Assembly: GCF_042680125.1 (NCBI RefSeq)
Contig: NZ_JBHTNY010000046.1
Direction: 5' to 3' (one strand)
Length of the DNA: 60,657 nucleotides
DNA from: Robinsoniella peoriensis
Lineage (GTDB): Bacteria > Bacillota > Clostridia > Lachnospirales > Lachnospiraceae
Each line of letters opens with the position of its first letter. Position 1 is the first letter of the stretch. The notes beneath the pieces were generated by a model, which saw only the letters and a program-made list of their open reading frames with translations, was not told where the DNA came from and ran no database searches. Positions 25,966-33,960 of the stretch are shown here, one piece after another. Made by a program: the position numbers and the translations under genes.

Positions 25966-26818
25966 AAATATAGAAACTTTTATCGGTTGTGACGCAGAGT
26001 ATTCGGATGCAAAGATTGTTCTGTTTGGGGCTCCGTTTGACTCTACCACTTCTTTCCGTCCGGGTACCCGTTTCGGAAGCAAGGCGATCAGATCCGAATC
26101 CTTTGGTCTGGAAACCTATAGCCCTTATCAGGATAAAGACCTGAGTGACATGCAGATTTTTGACAGCGGTGATCTTGAACTTTGCTTCGGAGATACTGCA
26201 CTTGCCCTGCAGGATATACAGGACCGTGCAGCAACAATCCTGCAGGACGGGAAACTGCCTCTGCTCATCGGCGGGGAACATCTGGTTACTTTAGGCGCTG
26301 TCCGGGCAGTTTTTGACAAGTACCCCGATCTGCATATTATTCATTTTGATGCTCATGCTGATCTCAGGGAAGATTATCTGGGTGCACAGCTTTCCCATGC
26401 CTGTGTTCTTCGCAGATGCTGGGAACTGGTTGGAGATGGGAAGATCTATCAATTCGGCATCCGTTCCGGTGACCGGGAAGAATTTAGCTGGGGCAGCCAG
26501 GGCCACGTGAACACCCGCAAGTTTAACTTTGACGGTCTTTCAGAAACCGTGGAGTCTCTGAAAGGAAAACCGGTTTACTTTACCATTGACCTGGATGTAC
26601 TGGATCCAGGCATCTTTCCAGGAACCGGAACCCCGGAAGCCGGAGGTGTAACCTTTATGCAATTACTGAACGCCATTATAACCGTCTGCTCCGGTGCAAA
26701 CATTGTGGGATGCGATGTGAATGAGCTCTGCCCTTCATATGACCAGAGCGGCATCTCTACTGCAACTGCCTGCAAAGTAGTCCGGGAACTGCTGTTGTCA
26801 CTTGAACAGGCAGGTTAA
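25955..26818 (+). CDS. speB: Agmatinase (ureohydrolase family)
   Basis: 287 aa. Manganese ligands are all visible: GGEHLV (H109), FDAHADL (D132, H134, D136) and TIDLDVLDPG (D212, D214), with E228 in the GTGTPEAGG loop. It hydrolyses agmatine to putrescine and urea; aminopropylagmatine would be the substrate if the synthase acts first on agmatine. The start overlaps the end of speE and has GGAG upstream. Lacking the arginase-type substrate loop and sitting next to a decarboxylase, agmatinase is more likely than arginase. Confidence 0.9.
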   Translation: MLNKNIETFIGCDAEYSDAKIVLFGAPFDSTTSFRPGTRFGSKAIRSESFGLETYSPYQDKDLSDMQIFDSGDLELCFGDTALALQDIQDRAATILQDGKLPLLIGGEHLVTLGAVRAVFDKYPDLHIIHFDAHADLREDYLGAQLSHACVLRRCWELVGDGKIYQFGIRSGDREEFSWGSQGHVNTRKFNFDGLSETVESLKGKPVYFTIDLDVLDPGIFPGTGTPEAGGVTFMQLLNAIITVCSGANIVGCDVNELCPSYDQSGISTATACKVVRELLLSLEQAG

Positions 26819-26819
26819 C

Positions 26820-26844
26820 GGTCAGCGCAGTACATGCGCAGACC
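26820..26844 (+). promoter_or_regulatory. Intra-operon hairpin between speB and the carboxynorspermidine synthase gene
   Basis: GGTC-A-GCGCA and TGCGC-A-GACC form a stem of nine G-C-rich pairs with an A-A mismatch and a 5-nt loop. No T-run follows. It starts 2 nt after the speB stop and may set differential stability or partial read-through between the two halves of the operon. Confidence 0.6.
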
Positions 26845-26891
26845 TGCTAAATAGTTACTATATTACCATTTAAATTAGGAGGATTACAAAT

Positions 26892-28094
26892 ATGGGAAAA
26901 GCACTCATTATCGGATGCGGCGGTGTTGCCAGCGTTGCCATCCACAAATGCTGCCAAAATAGCAGCGTATTTGAAGAAATCTGCATTGCCAGCCGTACAA
27001 TATCAAAATGCGATGCACTGAAAGAAAAATTATCCGCTGAGACAAAAACAAAGATTACAACAGCAAGTGTTGATGCTAATAATGTAGAAGAACTGATTAC
27101 ATTGATTGAAAAAGTTCAGCCGGATGTGGTACTGAATCTGGCATTGCCATACCAGGATCTTACTATTATGGATGCCTGCCTGGCTACCAGGACAAACTAT
27201 GTTGATACCGCCAATTATGAACCGGAAGATACCGCCAAGTTTGAATATAAATGGCAGTGGGCATACCGGGAGAAATTTGAAAAAGCAGGTATCACCGCAC
27301 TTCTGGGCAGCGGCTTTGATCCGGGTGTAACCGGCGTCTTCTCCGCTTATGCACTGAAACATTACTTTGATGAAATTAACTACATCGATATTCTTGACTG
27401 CAATGCCGGAGACCACGGCTATCCCTTTGCCACCAACTTCAACCCGGAAATTAATATTCGGGAAGTTTCCGCAAATGGTTCCTATTGGGAAAACGGCCAG
27501 TGGATTGAGACAAAACCCATGGAAATCAAGCGTGTCTACAATTTCCCGGAAATAGGGGAAAAAGATATGTACCTGCTTCATCATGAAGAAATTGAATCAC
27601 TGGCACTGAATATGCCCGGAATCAAGAGAATCCGCTTCTTTATGACCTTTGGACAGAGTTATCTGACCCATTTAAAATGTCTGGAGAATGTTGGCATGAC
27701 TTCCATCGAACCAATTATGTATGAAGGAAAAGAAATTGTCCCTCTGCAGTTTTTAAAGGCGGTTCTTCCTGATCCCTCTTCTCTTGGTCCCCGTACAAAA
27801 GGAAAAACGAACATCGGAAATATTTTTATTGGTAAAAAAGACGGTGTGGAGAAGAAGATCTACATTTACAATACCTGTGACCATGAAAAATGTTATGAGG
27901 AAGTAGGTTCCCAGGCAGTCGCTTATACAACCGGAGTGCCTGCCATGATCGGCGCCATGATGCTGATGACCGGAACCTGGAAGAAAGCCGGTGTCTATAA
28001 TATTGAAGAATTTGACCCTGATCCATACATGGATGCCCTGAATAAATGGGGACTGCCATGGAAGATTTCAGAGAACCCGGAACTGGTAGATTAG
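26892..28094 (+). CDS. Carboxynorspermidine/carboxyspermidine synthase (saccharopine dehydrogenase family)
   Basis: 400 aa, ribosome site AGGAGG. The N-terminal Rossmann motif is GKALIIGCGGVASVAIHKC. Family segments follow: VVLNLALPYQDLTIMDACL, VDTANYEPEDTAKFEYKWQW, LLGSGFDPGVTGVFSAYALK and the terminal WGLPWKISENPELV. The enzyme condenses aspartate semialdehyde with a diamine (putrescine to carboxyspermidine, diaminopropane to carboxynorspermidine) using NADPH. Its product is decarboxylated by the next gene. The pair gives a SAM-independent spermidine route beside the speD-speE route of the same operon. Confidence 0.92.
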   Translation: MGKALIIGCGGVASVAIHKCCQNSSVFEEICIASRTISKCDALKEKLSAETKTKITTASVDANNVEELITLIEKVQPDVVLNLALPYQDLTIMDACLATRTNYVDTANYEPEDTAKFEYKWQWAYREKFEKAGITALLGSGFDPGVTGVFSAYALKHYFDEINYIDILDCNAGDHGYPFATNFNPEINIREVSANGSYWENGQWIETKPMEIKRVYNFPEIGEKDMYLLHHEEIESLALNMPGIKRIRFFMTFGQSYLTHLKCLENVGMTSIEPIMYEGKEIVPLQFLKAVLPDPSSLGPRTKGKTNIGNIFIGKKDGVEKKIYIYNTCDHEKCYEEVGSQAVAYTTGVPAMIGAMMLMTGTWKKAGVYNIEEFDPDPYMDALNKWGLPWKISENPELVD

Positions 28095-28109
28095 AATACA
28101 GGAGGATTT

Positions 28110-29237
28110 ATGAAGTTCGAACATTTACCAACGCCCTGCTATGTGGTGGATCAAAAGCAATTGCGCCGTAACCTGGAAATTCTGGAAAGTGTGACCAGTC
28201 ATACCGGCTGCCGGATTCTCCTGGCGCAAAAAGCATTTTCCATGTATGCGGTTTATCCTATGATCGGCGAATACCTAAACGGTACTACCGCCAGCGGGCT
28301 CTATGAAGCAAAGCTGGGAGCCGAAGAGATGGGAAAAGAGAATCATATTTTCTCCCCGGCTTACCGGGAAGACGAATTTGATGAAATCGCTTCTCTTTGC
28401 GGCCATATCGTGTTTAATTCCTTTTCACAGCTGGAACGGTTTGGGGCAAGGGCACGAGAAAAAGGCTGCAGTATCGGTTTACGTATAAATCCGGAATTTT
28501 CTACCCAGGAAGGTCACGAGATCTATGATCCCTGTGCTCCCGGCTCCCGGCTTGGAATTACGCCCGCTAATTTTCGTCCTGAGCTCCTGGATGGAGTGGA
28601 AGGACTTCATTTCCACACTTTATGCGAACAGGATTCAGACGCTTTACTGGATACCGTGAAAGCCGTAGAAGAAAAATTTGGTCCCTGGCTCTCTCAGATG
28701 AAGTGGTTGAATTTTGGAGGCGGGCACCACATTACCAGACCCGGTTATGACATTGCTGCTTTAGAATCCTGTATCAAACGCATTCAGGAAACGTATCAGG
28801 TTCAGGTCTATCTGGAACCCGGAGAAGCAGTGGCTTTAAATGCCGGTTTTCTGGTAACTACTGTTTTGGAAACCCTGCAGAATGAAATTCAGATTGCAAT
28901 CTTAGACACCTCCGCAGCCTGCCATATGCCGGACGTACTGGAAATGCCTTATCGTCCTCCACTGCTTCATTCGGAAGAACCAGGTAAGAAACCCTGTACC
29001 TTCCGTCTGGCTGGTCCAACCTGCCTGGCTGGGGATGTCATTGGGGATTATTCCTTTGATGCTCCCCTAAAGCCGGGGGATCGCCTGGTATTCGCAGATA
29101 TGGCTATCTATTCCATGGTCAAAAACAATACCTTCAATGGAATGGCTCTGCCTGCGATAGCACTTCAGGAGGAAAACGGAGACTGCCGGATCATCCATGA
29201 ATTTGGTTATGAAGATTTTAAAAACCGATTATCCTGA
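28110..29237 (+). CDS. nspC: Carboxynorspermidine/carboxyspermidine decarboxylase
   Basis: 375 aa, start 15 nt after the preceding stop with AGGAGG. It is an alanine-racemase-fold PLP decarboxylase: TPCYVVDQKQLRRNLEIL, then ILLAQKAFSMYAVYP with PLP lysine K41, GLHFHTLCEQDSDAL, LNFGGGHHITRPGYD and YLEPGEAVAL. The C-terminal GPTCLAGDVIGDYSFD carries the Cys of the second subunit's active site. It releases spermidine or norspermidine from the carboxy precursor. It is the last gene of the operon; a pair of large hairpin elements begins about 55 nt downstream. Confidence 0.94.
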   Translation: MKFEHLPTPCYVVDQKQLRRNLEILESVTSHTGCRILLAQKAFSMYAVYPMIGEYLNGTTASGLYEAKLGAEEMGKENHIFSPAYREDEFDEIASLCGHIVFNSFSQLERFGARAREKGCSIGLRINPEFSTQEGHEIYDPCAPGSRLGITPANFRPELLDGVEGLHFHTLCEQDSDALLDTVKAVEEKFGPWLSQMKWLNFGGGHHITRPGYDIAALESCIKRIQETYQVQVYLEPGEAVALNAGFLVTTVLETLQNEIQIAILDTSAACHMPDVLEMPYRPPLLHSEEPGKKPCTFRLAGPTCLAGDVIGDYSFDAPLKPGDRLVFADMAIYSMVKNNTFNGMALPAIALQEENGDCRIIHEFGYEDFKNRLS

Positions 29238-29290
29238 CCTCTGCTTAGACTAGAGCGAACGTTTTATAGGGTTCTATTAAATGAATTATA

Positions 29291-29655
29291 TTGGGGTTTA
29301 GCTGAGAAAGGGACGCTTTGTGTAATATAGGTAGTGTGCGGAAAGATGGGGGTGGGCAACTGATATGGACTCCGTCAGCTTGCCGCAGAACTGGTATTTT
29401 CTAACCTTTGCGGAGCGCTTTTTGGCGGCACGCGGGCATTCGCTCCGAAATCCTGATGCATTTCGCAGCTCAGTGCCCGCTTAGTATCCGATGGGAGCCA
29501 GTCGAATACTATCCGCCAAAAAACACTCCGCAAAGCTAAGTAAATACTCAGCTCTGCTCTACGCTTCCTCCGCCCATATCAGTTGCCCACCCCCATCTTT
29601 CCGAGATTCAGTTTACTGCCACAAAGCTGGTTTTCTCAGCATGTTGGAACCCCTG
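29291..29655 (+). repeat. Large hairpin element, full copy R2
   Basis: A 340-nt imperfect hairpin. Outer stems: GGGGTT (29293-29298) with AACCCC (29648-29653), GCTGAGAAA (29301-29309) with TTTCTCAGC (29632-29640), and GCTTTGTG with CACAAAGC. A perfect 30-bp stem joins 29339-29368 to 29574-29603. TTTTTGGCGG pairs with CCGCCAAAAAA further in. The tip is forked: GCGGGCA (29432-29438) with TGCCCGC (29474-29480), and TAGTAT (29482-29487) with ATACTA (29506-29511). No convincing protein is encoded. Confidence 0.9.
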
Positions 29656-30008
29656 GGCTGTGGCTGGCTGTTCTTTATTGGATGCAGCGTAGTATGTTTC
29701 GGCTGTTTATGCGTAAATGGAGATGAAAGTTTGCTACTTTTTCTGGAATGAAGAAATAAATCACTGTAATAAATTCAGTTGCTTTATGCTGCTCTTTTTC
29801 AACATGATAGATCCCTGGGGATAAATGGATGTTCTTTATTGCATGTAGAACGGTATATTTTGACAGTGTATGCATAATAGAAGATGAAGTTTACTTCTTT
29901 TTTTGATCCCAGATTGAAAAAACAAATCACGTTCTCAAGATCAGTTGCTTTACATCATTAGCTTTAAGCCAATAACATCCAGCATGCCACAACCCCAGGG
30001 TCCCACCA
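29645..30008. repeat. Tail modules joining hairpin elements R2 and R3
   Basis: Two similar segments lie head to tail between the hairpins. Shared blocks include TGTTCTTTATTG, TGCATAA or TGCGTAA, AGATGAAGTTT or AGATGAAAGTTT, CTTTTT, AAATCAC and CAGTTGCTTTA. The right segment ends GCATGCCACAACCCCAGGG at 29982-30000, complementary to CCCTGGGGTTGTGGCATG, the form found at 33497. The same tail, inverted, accompanies hairpin R4. No gene is visible. Confidence 0.7.
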
Positions 30009-30009
30009 C

Positions 30010-30357
30010 GCTGAGAAAACCAGCTTTGTATCAACGAATGCTATCTCAGAAAGAGAAGGGGGCGAGCCAGGACATTGATTTGGAAGGCGTATAGCAGAGC
30101 TGAGTATTTACTTACCTTCTCAGAGTGCTTTTTGGCGGATACAATTCGACTGTCTCACATCGGATTGTAAGCGGGCAGTGAGCTGCGAAATGCTTCAGGA
30201 TTTCGCAGCGAATGCCCGCGGGCCGCCAAAAAGGGCTCTGGGAAGGTTAGAAAATACCAGTTCTGCGGTAAGCCTTCCAAATCAATGTCCTGGCTCGCCC
30301 CCTTCTCTTTCTGTACACTACCTACTGACACAAAGCGTCATTTATCAGTTAAACCCA
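30010..30357 (-). repeat. Large hairpin element, full copy R3
   Basis: A second 340-nt copy, in the opposite orientation to R2. GCTGAGAAA (30010-30018) faces TTTATCAGT (30341-30349). A perfect 40-bp stem joins 30049-30088 to 30272-30311; its sequence differs from the 30-bp stem of R2. TTTTTGGCGG pairs with CCGCCAAAAA. The forked tip repeats the R2 design, with TACAAT (30140-30145) and ATTGTA (30164-30169) replacing the R2 pair by two compensatory changes. Confidence 0.9.
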
Positions 30358-30422
30358 AATATAATTCATTTAATAGAACATTACAAAACATTCGCCTTAG
30401 TACTTGAGAGTGCATAAAATCA

Positions 30423-30465
30423 AAAAGAACTGCAGCCATTTTAGATCCGGCTGCAGTTCGTTTTA
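30423..30465 (-). terminator. Rho-independent terminator of ddh
   Basis: On the minus strand AACTGCAGCC and GGCTGCAGTT form a 10-bp stem around CGGATCTAAAAT-type loop sequence, followed by CTTTTTGATTTT. It lies one base past the ddh stop. Confidence 0.85.
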
Positions 30466-30466
30466 T

Positions 30467-31453
30467 TTATAATAACTGTTTTCTTAATTCCTCTGAACTC
30501 TGGGCAGATAAATATGCCGGAGCTATATCAAATACTGTCTTACATCCGCTCTGTCCTTCCTGGCTTAAACGATAGGCTGCTCTTGCATATGCCACAAGTA
30601 CTGATGACGTAAATTCAGGGTTTGAGTCAAGCTTCAGGCTGTATTCAATAACATGTGTATTTTCTTCATTCCAGCCTGTCTTACCACTGCGGATCACAAA
30701 TCCTCCATGAGGGATTCCACTGTGATTTTTCTTTAGCTCCTCTTCGGATATAAAATGCACGGTTGTATCATAATCTGAGAAATAGTTCGGCATAGTTTTA
30801 ATTTCATTTTCAATACGTGCCTGATCTGCTCCCTCTTCTGCAACTACATAACATTCTCTGGTGTGTTTTTGTCTCGTTGTAAGCTCCGGAGTATCTCCAT
30901 TTCTCACTGCATCCAAAGCACTGTCAACCGGAATCGTGTACTGTTTTGCGTCTTTTACACCGTCTATTCTGCGAACTGCATCCGAATGTCCCTGGCTTAC
31001 GCCTTTTCCCCAAAAAGTATAATCCGTTCCGTTTGGTAAAAGTGCATTTGCATACATTCTATTTAAAGAAAACATTCCCGGATCCCAGCCAACTGAAATA
31101 ATACCGATTTTGCCATTACTTTTTGCAGCCTCATCTACCTTAGCAAAATGTTCCGGAATCTTTGCATGGGTATCAAAGCTGTCCACTACATGAAACATCT
31201 GGGCACATTTTGGTGTCTGTACAGGCAGGTCTGTAGCGCTTCCCCCGCATAAAATCATAACATCAACAGCATCCTTCATTTTCTCCACATCTTCGGTGGA
31301 ATAAACGGAAGCACCTTCTGTCAGGATTTGAACGGTCTTAGGATCACGTCTTGTAAACACACCGGCAAGTTCCATATCCGGATTCTGCTTTAACGCACAT
31401 TCTACTCCGCGTCCCAGGTTTCCATAGCCCCATATACCAATTCTAATGCTCAT
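30467..31453 (-). CDS. ddh: meso-Diaminopimelate D-dehydrogenase
   Basis: 328 aa. NADP-dependent reductive amination of tetrahydrodipicolinate to meso-DAP, a one-step route to lysine and peptidoglycan precursor. The N-terminus IRIGIWGYGNLGRGVECAL is the nucleotide-binding GxGxxG motif; VVDSFDTHAKIPEHF, IGIISVGWDPGMFSLNRMYA and FWGKGVSQGHSDAVRRIDGV are strongly conserved in Ddh. The C-terminus (SVLVAYARAAYRLSQEGQSG) is complete. Monocistronic with its own terminator. Its upstream region (31454-31556) is AT-rich, with TTGACA at 31529-31534 on the plus strand; no promoter was assigned. Confidence 0.95.
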   Translation of the reverse strand: MSIRIGIWGYGNLGRGVECALKQNPDMELAGVFTRRDPKTVQILTEGASVYSTEDVEKMKDAVDVMILCGGSATDLPVQTPKCAQMFHVVDSFDTHAKIPEHFAKVDEAAKSNGKIGIISVGWDPGMFSLNRMYANALLPNGTDYTFWGKGVSQGHSDAVRRIDGVKDAKQYTIPVDSALDAVRNGDTPELTTRQKHTRECYVVAEEGADQARIENEIKTMPNYFSDYDTTVHFISEEELKKNHSGIPHGGFVIRSGKTGWNEENTHVIEYSLKLDSNPEFTSSVLVAYARAAYRLSQEGQSGCKTVFDIAPAYLSAQSSEELRKQLL

Positions 31454-31556
31454 ATTTTTTTCTCCAATCTTTCGTATCGTCTGGTAAATAATTTACTTTA
31501 AAATTTTAACACTGTTAAATATATTTTGACAAGCTTTTTTGCAAATTTAGTAAGAA

Positions 31557-32489
31557 CTACCTGATTAAAATAGGATCTGCTCTGTACTTTTCCTTCATTT
31601 TAACTAAAAATTCCCGGTCATATGCCAACCTGGCAATATCTCCCGCCCGTCCATCGGAAGCCATTGCACTGATTAATTGAATAAATGACTGCTGCTCTAA
31701 TTCCCTTCCCTTTTCTTCCCAAAATATTCTCTCTGACCTAAGATGCTTTTCTTCATCGTATTCTTCTAAAATCACTCTCGTAACCTCCCCTCGGTTCTTG
31801 GATAAAATATCTCTCAGTATATTCTCATCTATGCATTGATTTACGGCTTTCTCTATGGACTCTTCTAATGGCATTTTAAATAAATATTCCCGGATAAGCG
31901 ATATGAACCGGGCATATTCCTGCAATCTTCTGCATTGTTCCATCAAAATGCGGTTATGCCCCAAATTAATATTAAGTATTACCACTTTGCACTCAATGGC
32001 GGCGTCATTCTTCTTATCCGATTGAAAGAAGGCATCTAACAAAAACAGCTCCTTTCGGTCTGGCTCATCTTCTTCACCATTATAAAAAACCAGGTATTGC
32101 GGCATAGGCAGGCTAATTAACTTACTCCCATATATGTCCGCATCGCTCATTTCAATATAGCCCTGATATAAATCAGAAATATAAAATAATCCTCTTAAAG
32201 GCATGTTCGGATTTATAGAACTCTGATGTTCATAGAGGTTTAATGTCCCTCCAATTAAAAAGGAAAGATCATTTTTCATCCCCATATAAACCACATTTTC
32301 CATGGTGTTGATAATCAGGTCTTCCTCATTTTCATATTTAGTGCCATTGATACTATTATACAATTCTAACAGATCTCTTTTATTCTGAAAGATCAGCCGG
32401 AACAGACTGTCTTTATGTTTTCTGTTTACATGATAGTTTCGAGGCAATCCGCTTATCTCCCCGCCTTCCGGCAATATCTTTTCCTGCAT
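31557..32489 (-). CDS. Rpn family nuclease / PD-(D/E)XK transposase-like protein
   Basis: 310 aa. FRLIFQNKRDLLELYNSING is the typical opening; the nuclease core is NDLSFLIGGTLNLYEHQSS (Asp and the Glu-x-Gln pair of PD-(D/E)XK enzymes) followed by NPNMPLRGLFYISDLYQGYI and MPQYLVFYNGEEDEPD. A helical C-terminus follows. In E. coli, Rpn proteins are DNA endonucleases that raise recombination; clostridial genomes carry many copies. It stands alone, with GGGAGGTA upstream of ATG. A role in genome rearrangement or phage defence is possible but not shown here. Confidence 0.85.
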   Translation of the reverse strand: MQEKILPEGGEISGLPRNYHVNRKHKDSLFRLIFQNKRDLLELYNSINGTKYENEEDLIINTMENVVYMGMKNDLSFLIGGTLNLYEHQSSINPNMPLRGLFYISDLYQGYIEMSDADIYGSKLISLPMPQYLVFYNGEEDEPDRKELFLLDAFFQSDKKNDAAIECKVVILNINLGHNRILMEQCRRLQEYARFISLIREYLFKMPLEESIEKAVNQCIDENILRDILSKNRGEVTRVILEEYDEEKHLRSERIFWEEKGRELEQQSFIQLISAMASDGRAGDIARLAYDREFLVKMKEKYRADPILIR

Positions 32490-32924
32490 TCAAGTACCTC
32501 CCAATTTCATTAATGAACTTATAGCAGGAAAACGAAATATACCATCTTGGGTCTCATTACATTCATTTATCTATTGAATCAGGGAATTTTGTACAGAAAC
32601 GTACAATCTGAGAATCGGCCTATATTAGAGCGTTTGTTCAAATTATTCAAATACACTCCGGGCCTATAATATCTGCTTATAGAAAAGCATGGACAATAGG
32701 ATAATGCATACTGATATTTAAGAAATGTAATGGCTCCTGCCATTGTTGTCTTCAGTATAACCTGTATAAACAGAAAAATCAATCCCTAAAATTAATAAGT
32801 TATATAGAAAATATTTCAGAGGCAGCTCATATATTTATATTGCCTCTGATTTCTCTATTTGGAACACAGGACTCCGGAAATACCACTGGCAATCTGTCAG
32901 GATTCCCCTTTCTTGTTTCGCTTT
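32490..32924. other. Intergenic region with two small hairpins, no gene seen
   Basis: 435 nt, AT-rich, between the Rpn gene and the acetyltransferase gene. TTGTAC (32589-32594) pairs with GTACAA (32601-32606). CAGAGGCA (32817-32824) pairs with TGCCTCTG (32841-32848); on the minus strand it is followed by AAATATTTTC and is a weak terminator for the acetyltransferase. The open frame on the minus strand at 32579-32782 has no ribosome site or recognisable features. Confidence 0.6.
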
Positions 32925-33410
32925 CTATAGTTCATGGTAAAATAAGATAATATCTTCATATTCTCCGCATTTACGCAGAAATCCACCGGGAATGGTTCCA
33001 AGCTGCACAAATCCCAGTTTTTCATAAATATGTATCGCAGACAGATTTGTTTTAACCACGGCATTAAACTGCAGGAGCCGAAATCCCAGTTCCTTTCCCT
33101 TTTCCAGCGAATGTTTCACTAGCTTTTCACCAGCTTTCATTCCCCTTACGGATTTACTGACTGCATAACTGGCATTGGATATATGTGCGCAGCGCCCCAC
33201 ATTATTGGGATGCAGGATATACAGTCCTATAATTTCACCTTCCCTTTCCGCAACGGCAGTAAAGCTCTGGGAAGCGAAGAATTCTCTGGCATCTGTTTCG
33301 CTTAACCCTTCCCTCTGGGGAAATGCCTCCCCATCATCCACTACCTCATTCCAGATCCGGCGCATCTGTTCCAGATCTTTTTCCTCATATCCTCTGATCT
33401 TTAATTCCAT
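32925..33410 (-). CDS. GNAT family N-acetyltransferase
   Basis: 161 aa. MELKIRGYEEKDLEQMRRIWNEV is the usual GNAT opening. The acetyl-CoA site follows the V-x-x-x-x-RG-x-x-x-G pattern as SKSVRGMKAGEKLVKHSLEKG, and IHIYEKLGFVQLGTIPGGF is the C-terminal motif B. Closest in style to uncharacterised acetyltransferases of amino compounds. Substrate unknown. GAGGAAAAGG lies before the ATG. Monocistronic. Confidence 0.87.
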   Translation of the reverse strand: MELKIRGYEEKDLEQMRRIWNEVVDDGEAFPQREGLSETDAREFFASQSFTAVAEREGEIIGLYILHPNNVGRCAHISNASYAVSKSVRGMKAGEKLVKHSLEKGKELGFRLLQFNAVVKTNLSAIHIYEKLGFVQLGTIPGGFLRKCGEYEDIILFYHEL

Positions 33411-33482
33411 TTCCTTTTCCTCTTTCCGGCGAGAACCTATAAAAAAACTTCAGGTAACAATCTCACTCTATCCTATACTTTT

Positions 33483-33680
33483 TAAACAATCTGGAACCCT
33501 GGGGTTGTGGCATGCCGGACGGGATTGGCGTAAAGCAACTAATCTTGAGAACGGAATTTATTTTTCATTCTGTAATCAGAAAAAGGAACAAACTTCCATC
33601 TTCTTTTACGCAAACAGCCGAAACATACTGCCCAGCATCCAATAAAGAACAGCCCGTCACAGCCCAAGGGTCTCCACCAG
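33483..33680 (-). repeat. Tail module attached to hairpin element R4
   Basis: Carries the same blocks as the tail modules at 29.7-30.0 kb: GGAACCCTGGGGTTGTGGCA at 33493, TAAAGCAACTAATCTTGAGA, CAAACTTCCATCTTC, CGCAAACAGCCGAAACATA and ATCCAATAAAGAACAGCC. Its end near 33668 (AAGGGTCTCCACCAG) joins directly onto the hairpin. Confidence 0.75.
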
Positions 33681-33866
33681 GCTGAGAAAACCAGCTTTGT
33701 GGCAGTAAACTGAATCTCGGAAAGATGGGTGTGGGAAACTTGTATGGGCGTAGGAAGCGTAGAGCAGTTCTGCGGCCAGCTGACGGAGCCCATGCCAGTT
33801 TCCCACACCCATCTTTCCGTACACTACCTACATCTACAAAGCGTCATTCCTCATCTAAACCCCAAT
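33681..33866 (-). repeat. Large hairpin element, short copy R4
   Basis: GCTGAGAAA (33681-33689) faces TTCCTCATC near 33847-33855. A perfect 23-bp stem joins 33718-33740 to 33797-33819, with a sequence distinct from R2 and R3. The forked tip is missing; GCGTAGAGCAGTTCTGCGG and CAGCTGACGG form the shortened end. About 175 nt. ORFs read through it on both strands are hairpin artefacts. Confidence 0.85.
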
Positions 33867-33960
33867 TTAAGATAAAATTGTCCACTACAGAACTAAACCT
33901 TGTTTCTTCTAACAATTTTTGACTATTATAGTCTTATTTTTCATAAGCGTCAACTTATTT

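Noticed and set aside
25252..27584. Minus-strand ORFs up to 196 aa opposite speE, speB and the carboxynorspermidine synthase gene
   Set aside because: Shadow frames of clearly recognised enzymes on the plus strand.
29291..30357. CRISPR array or retron msr-msd in the hairpin block
   Set aside because: There are no short direct repeats with regular spacers and no adjacent RT; the units are long inverted structures.
29491..30417. Short ORFs within the hairpin elements (29491-29751, 29675-29875, 30178-30417, 33539-33922)
   Set aside because: They read through hairpin arms in both directions, give low-complexity peptides and lack ribosome sites; the DNA is conserved as structure, not as a frame.
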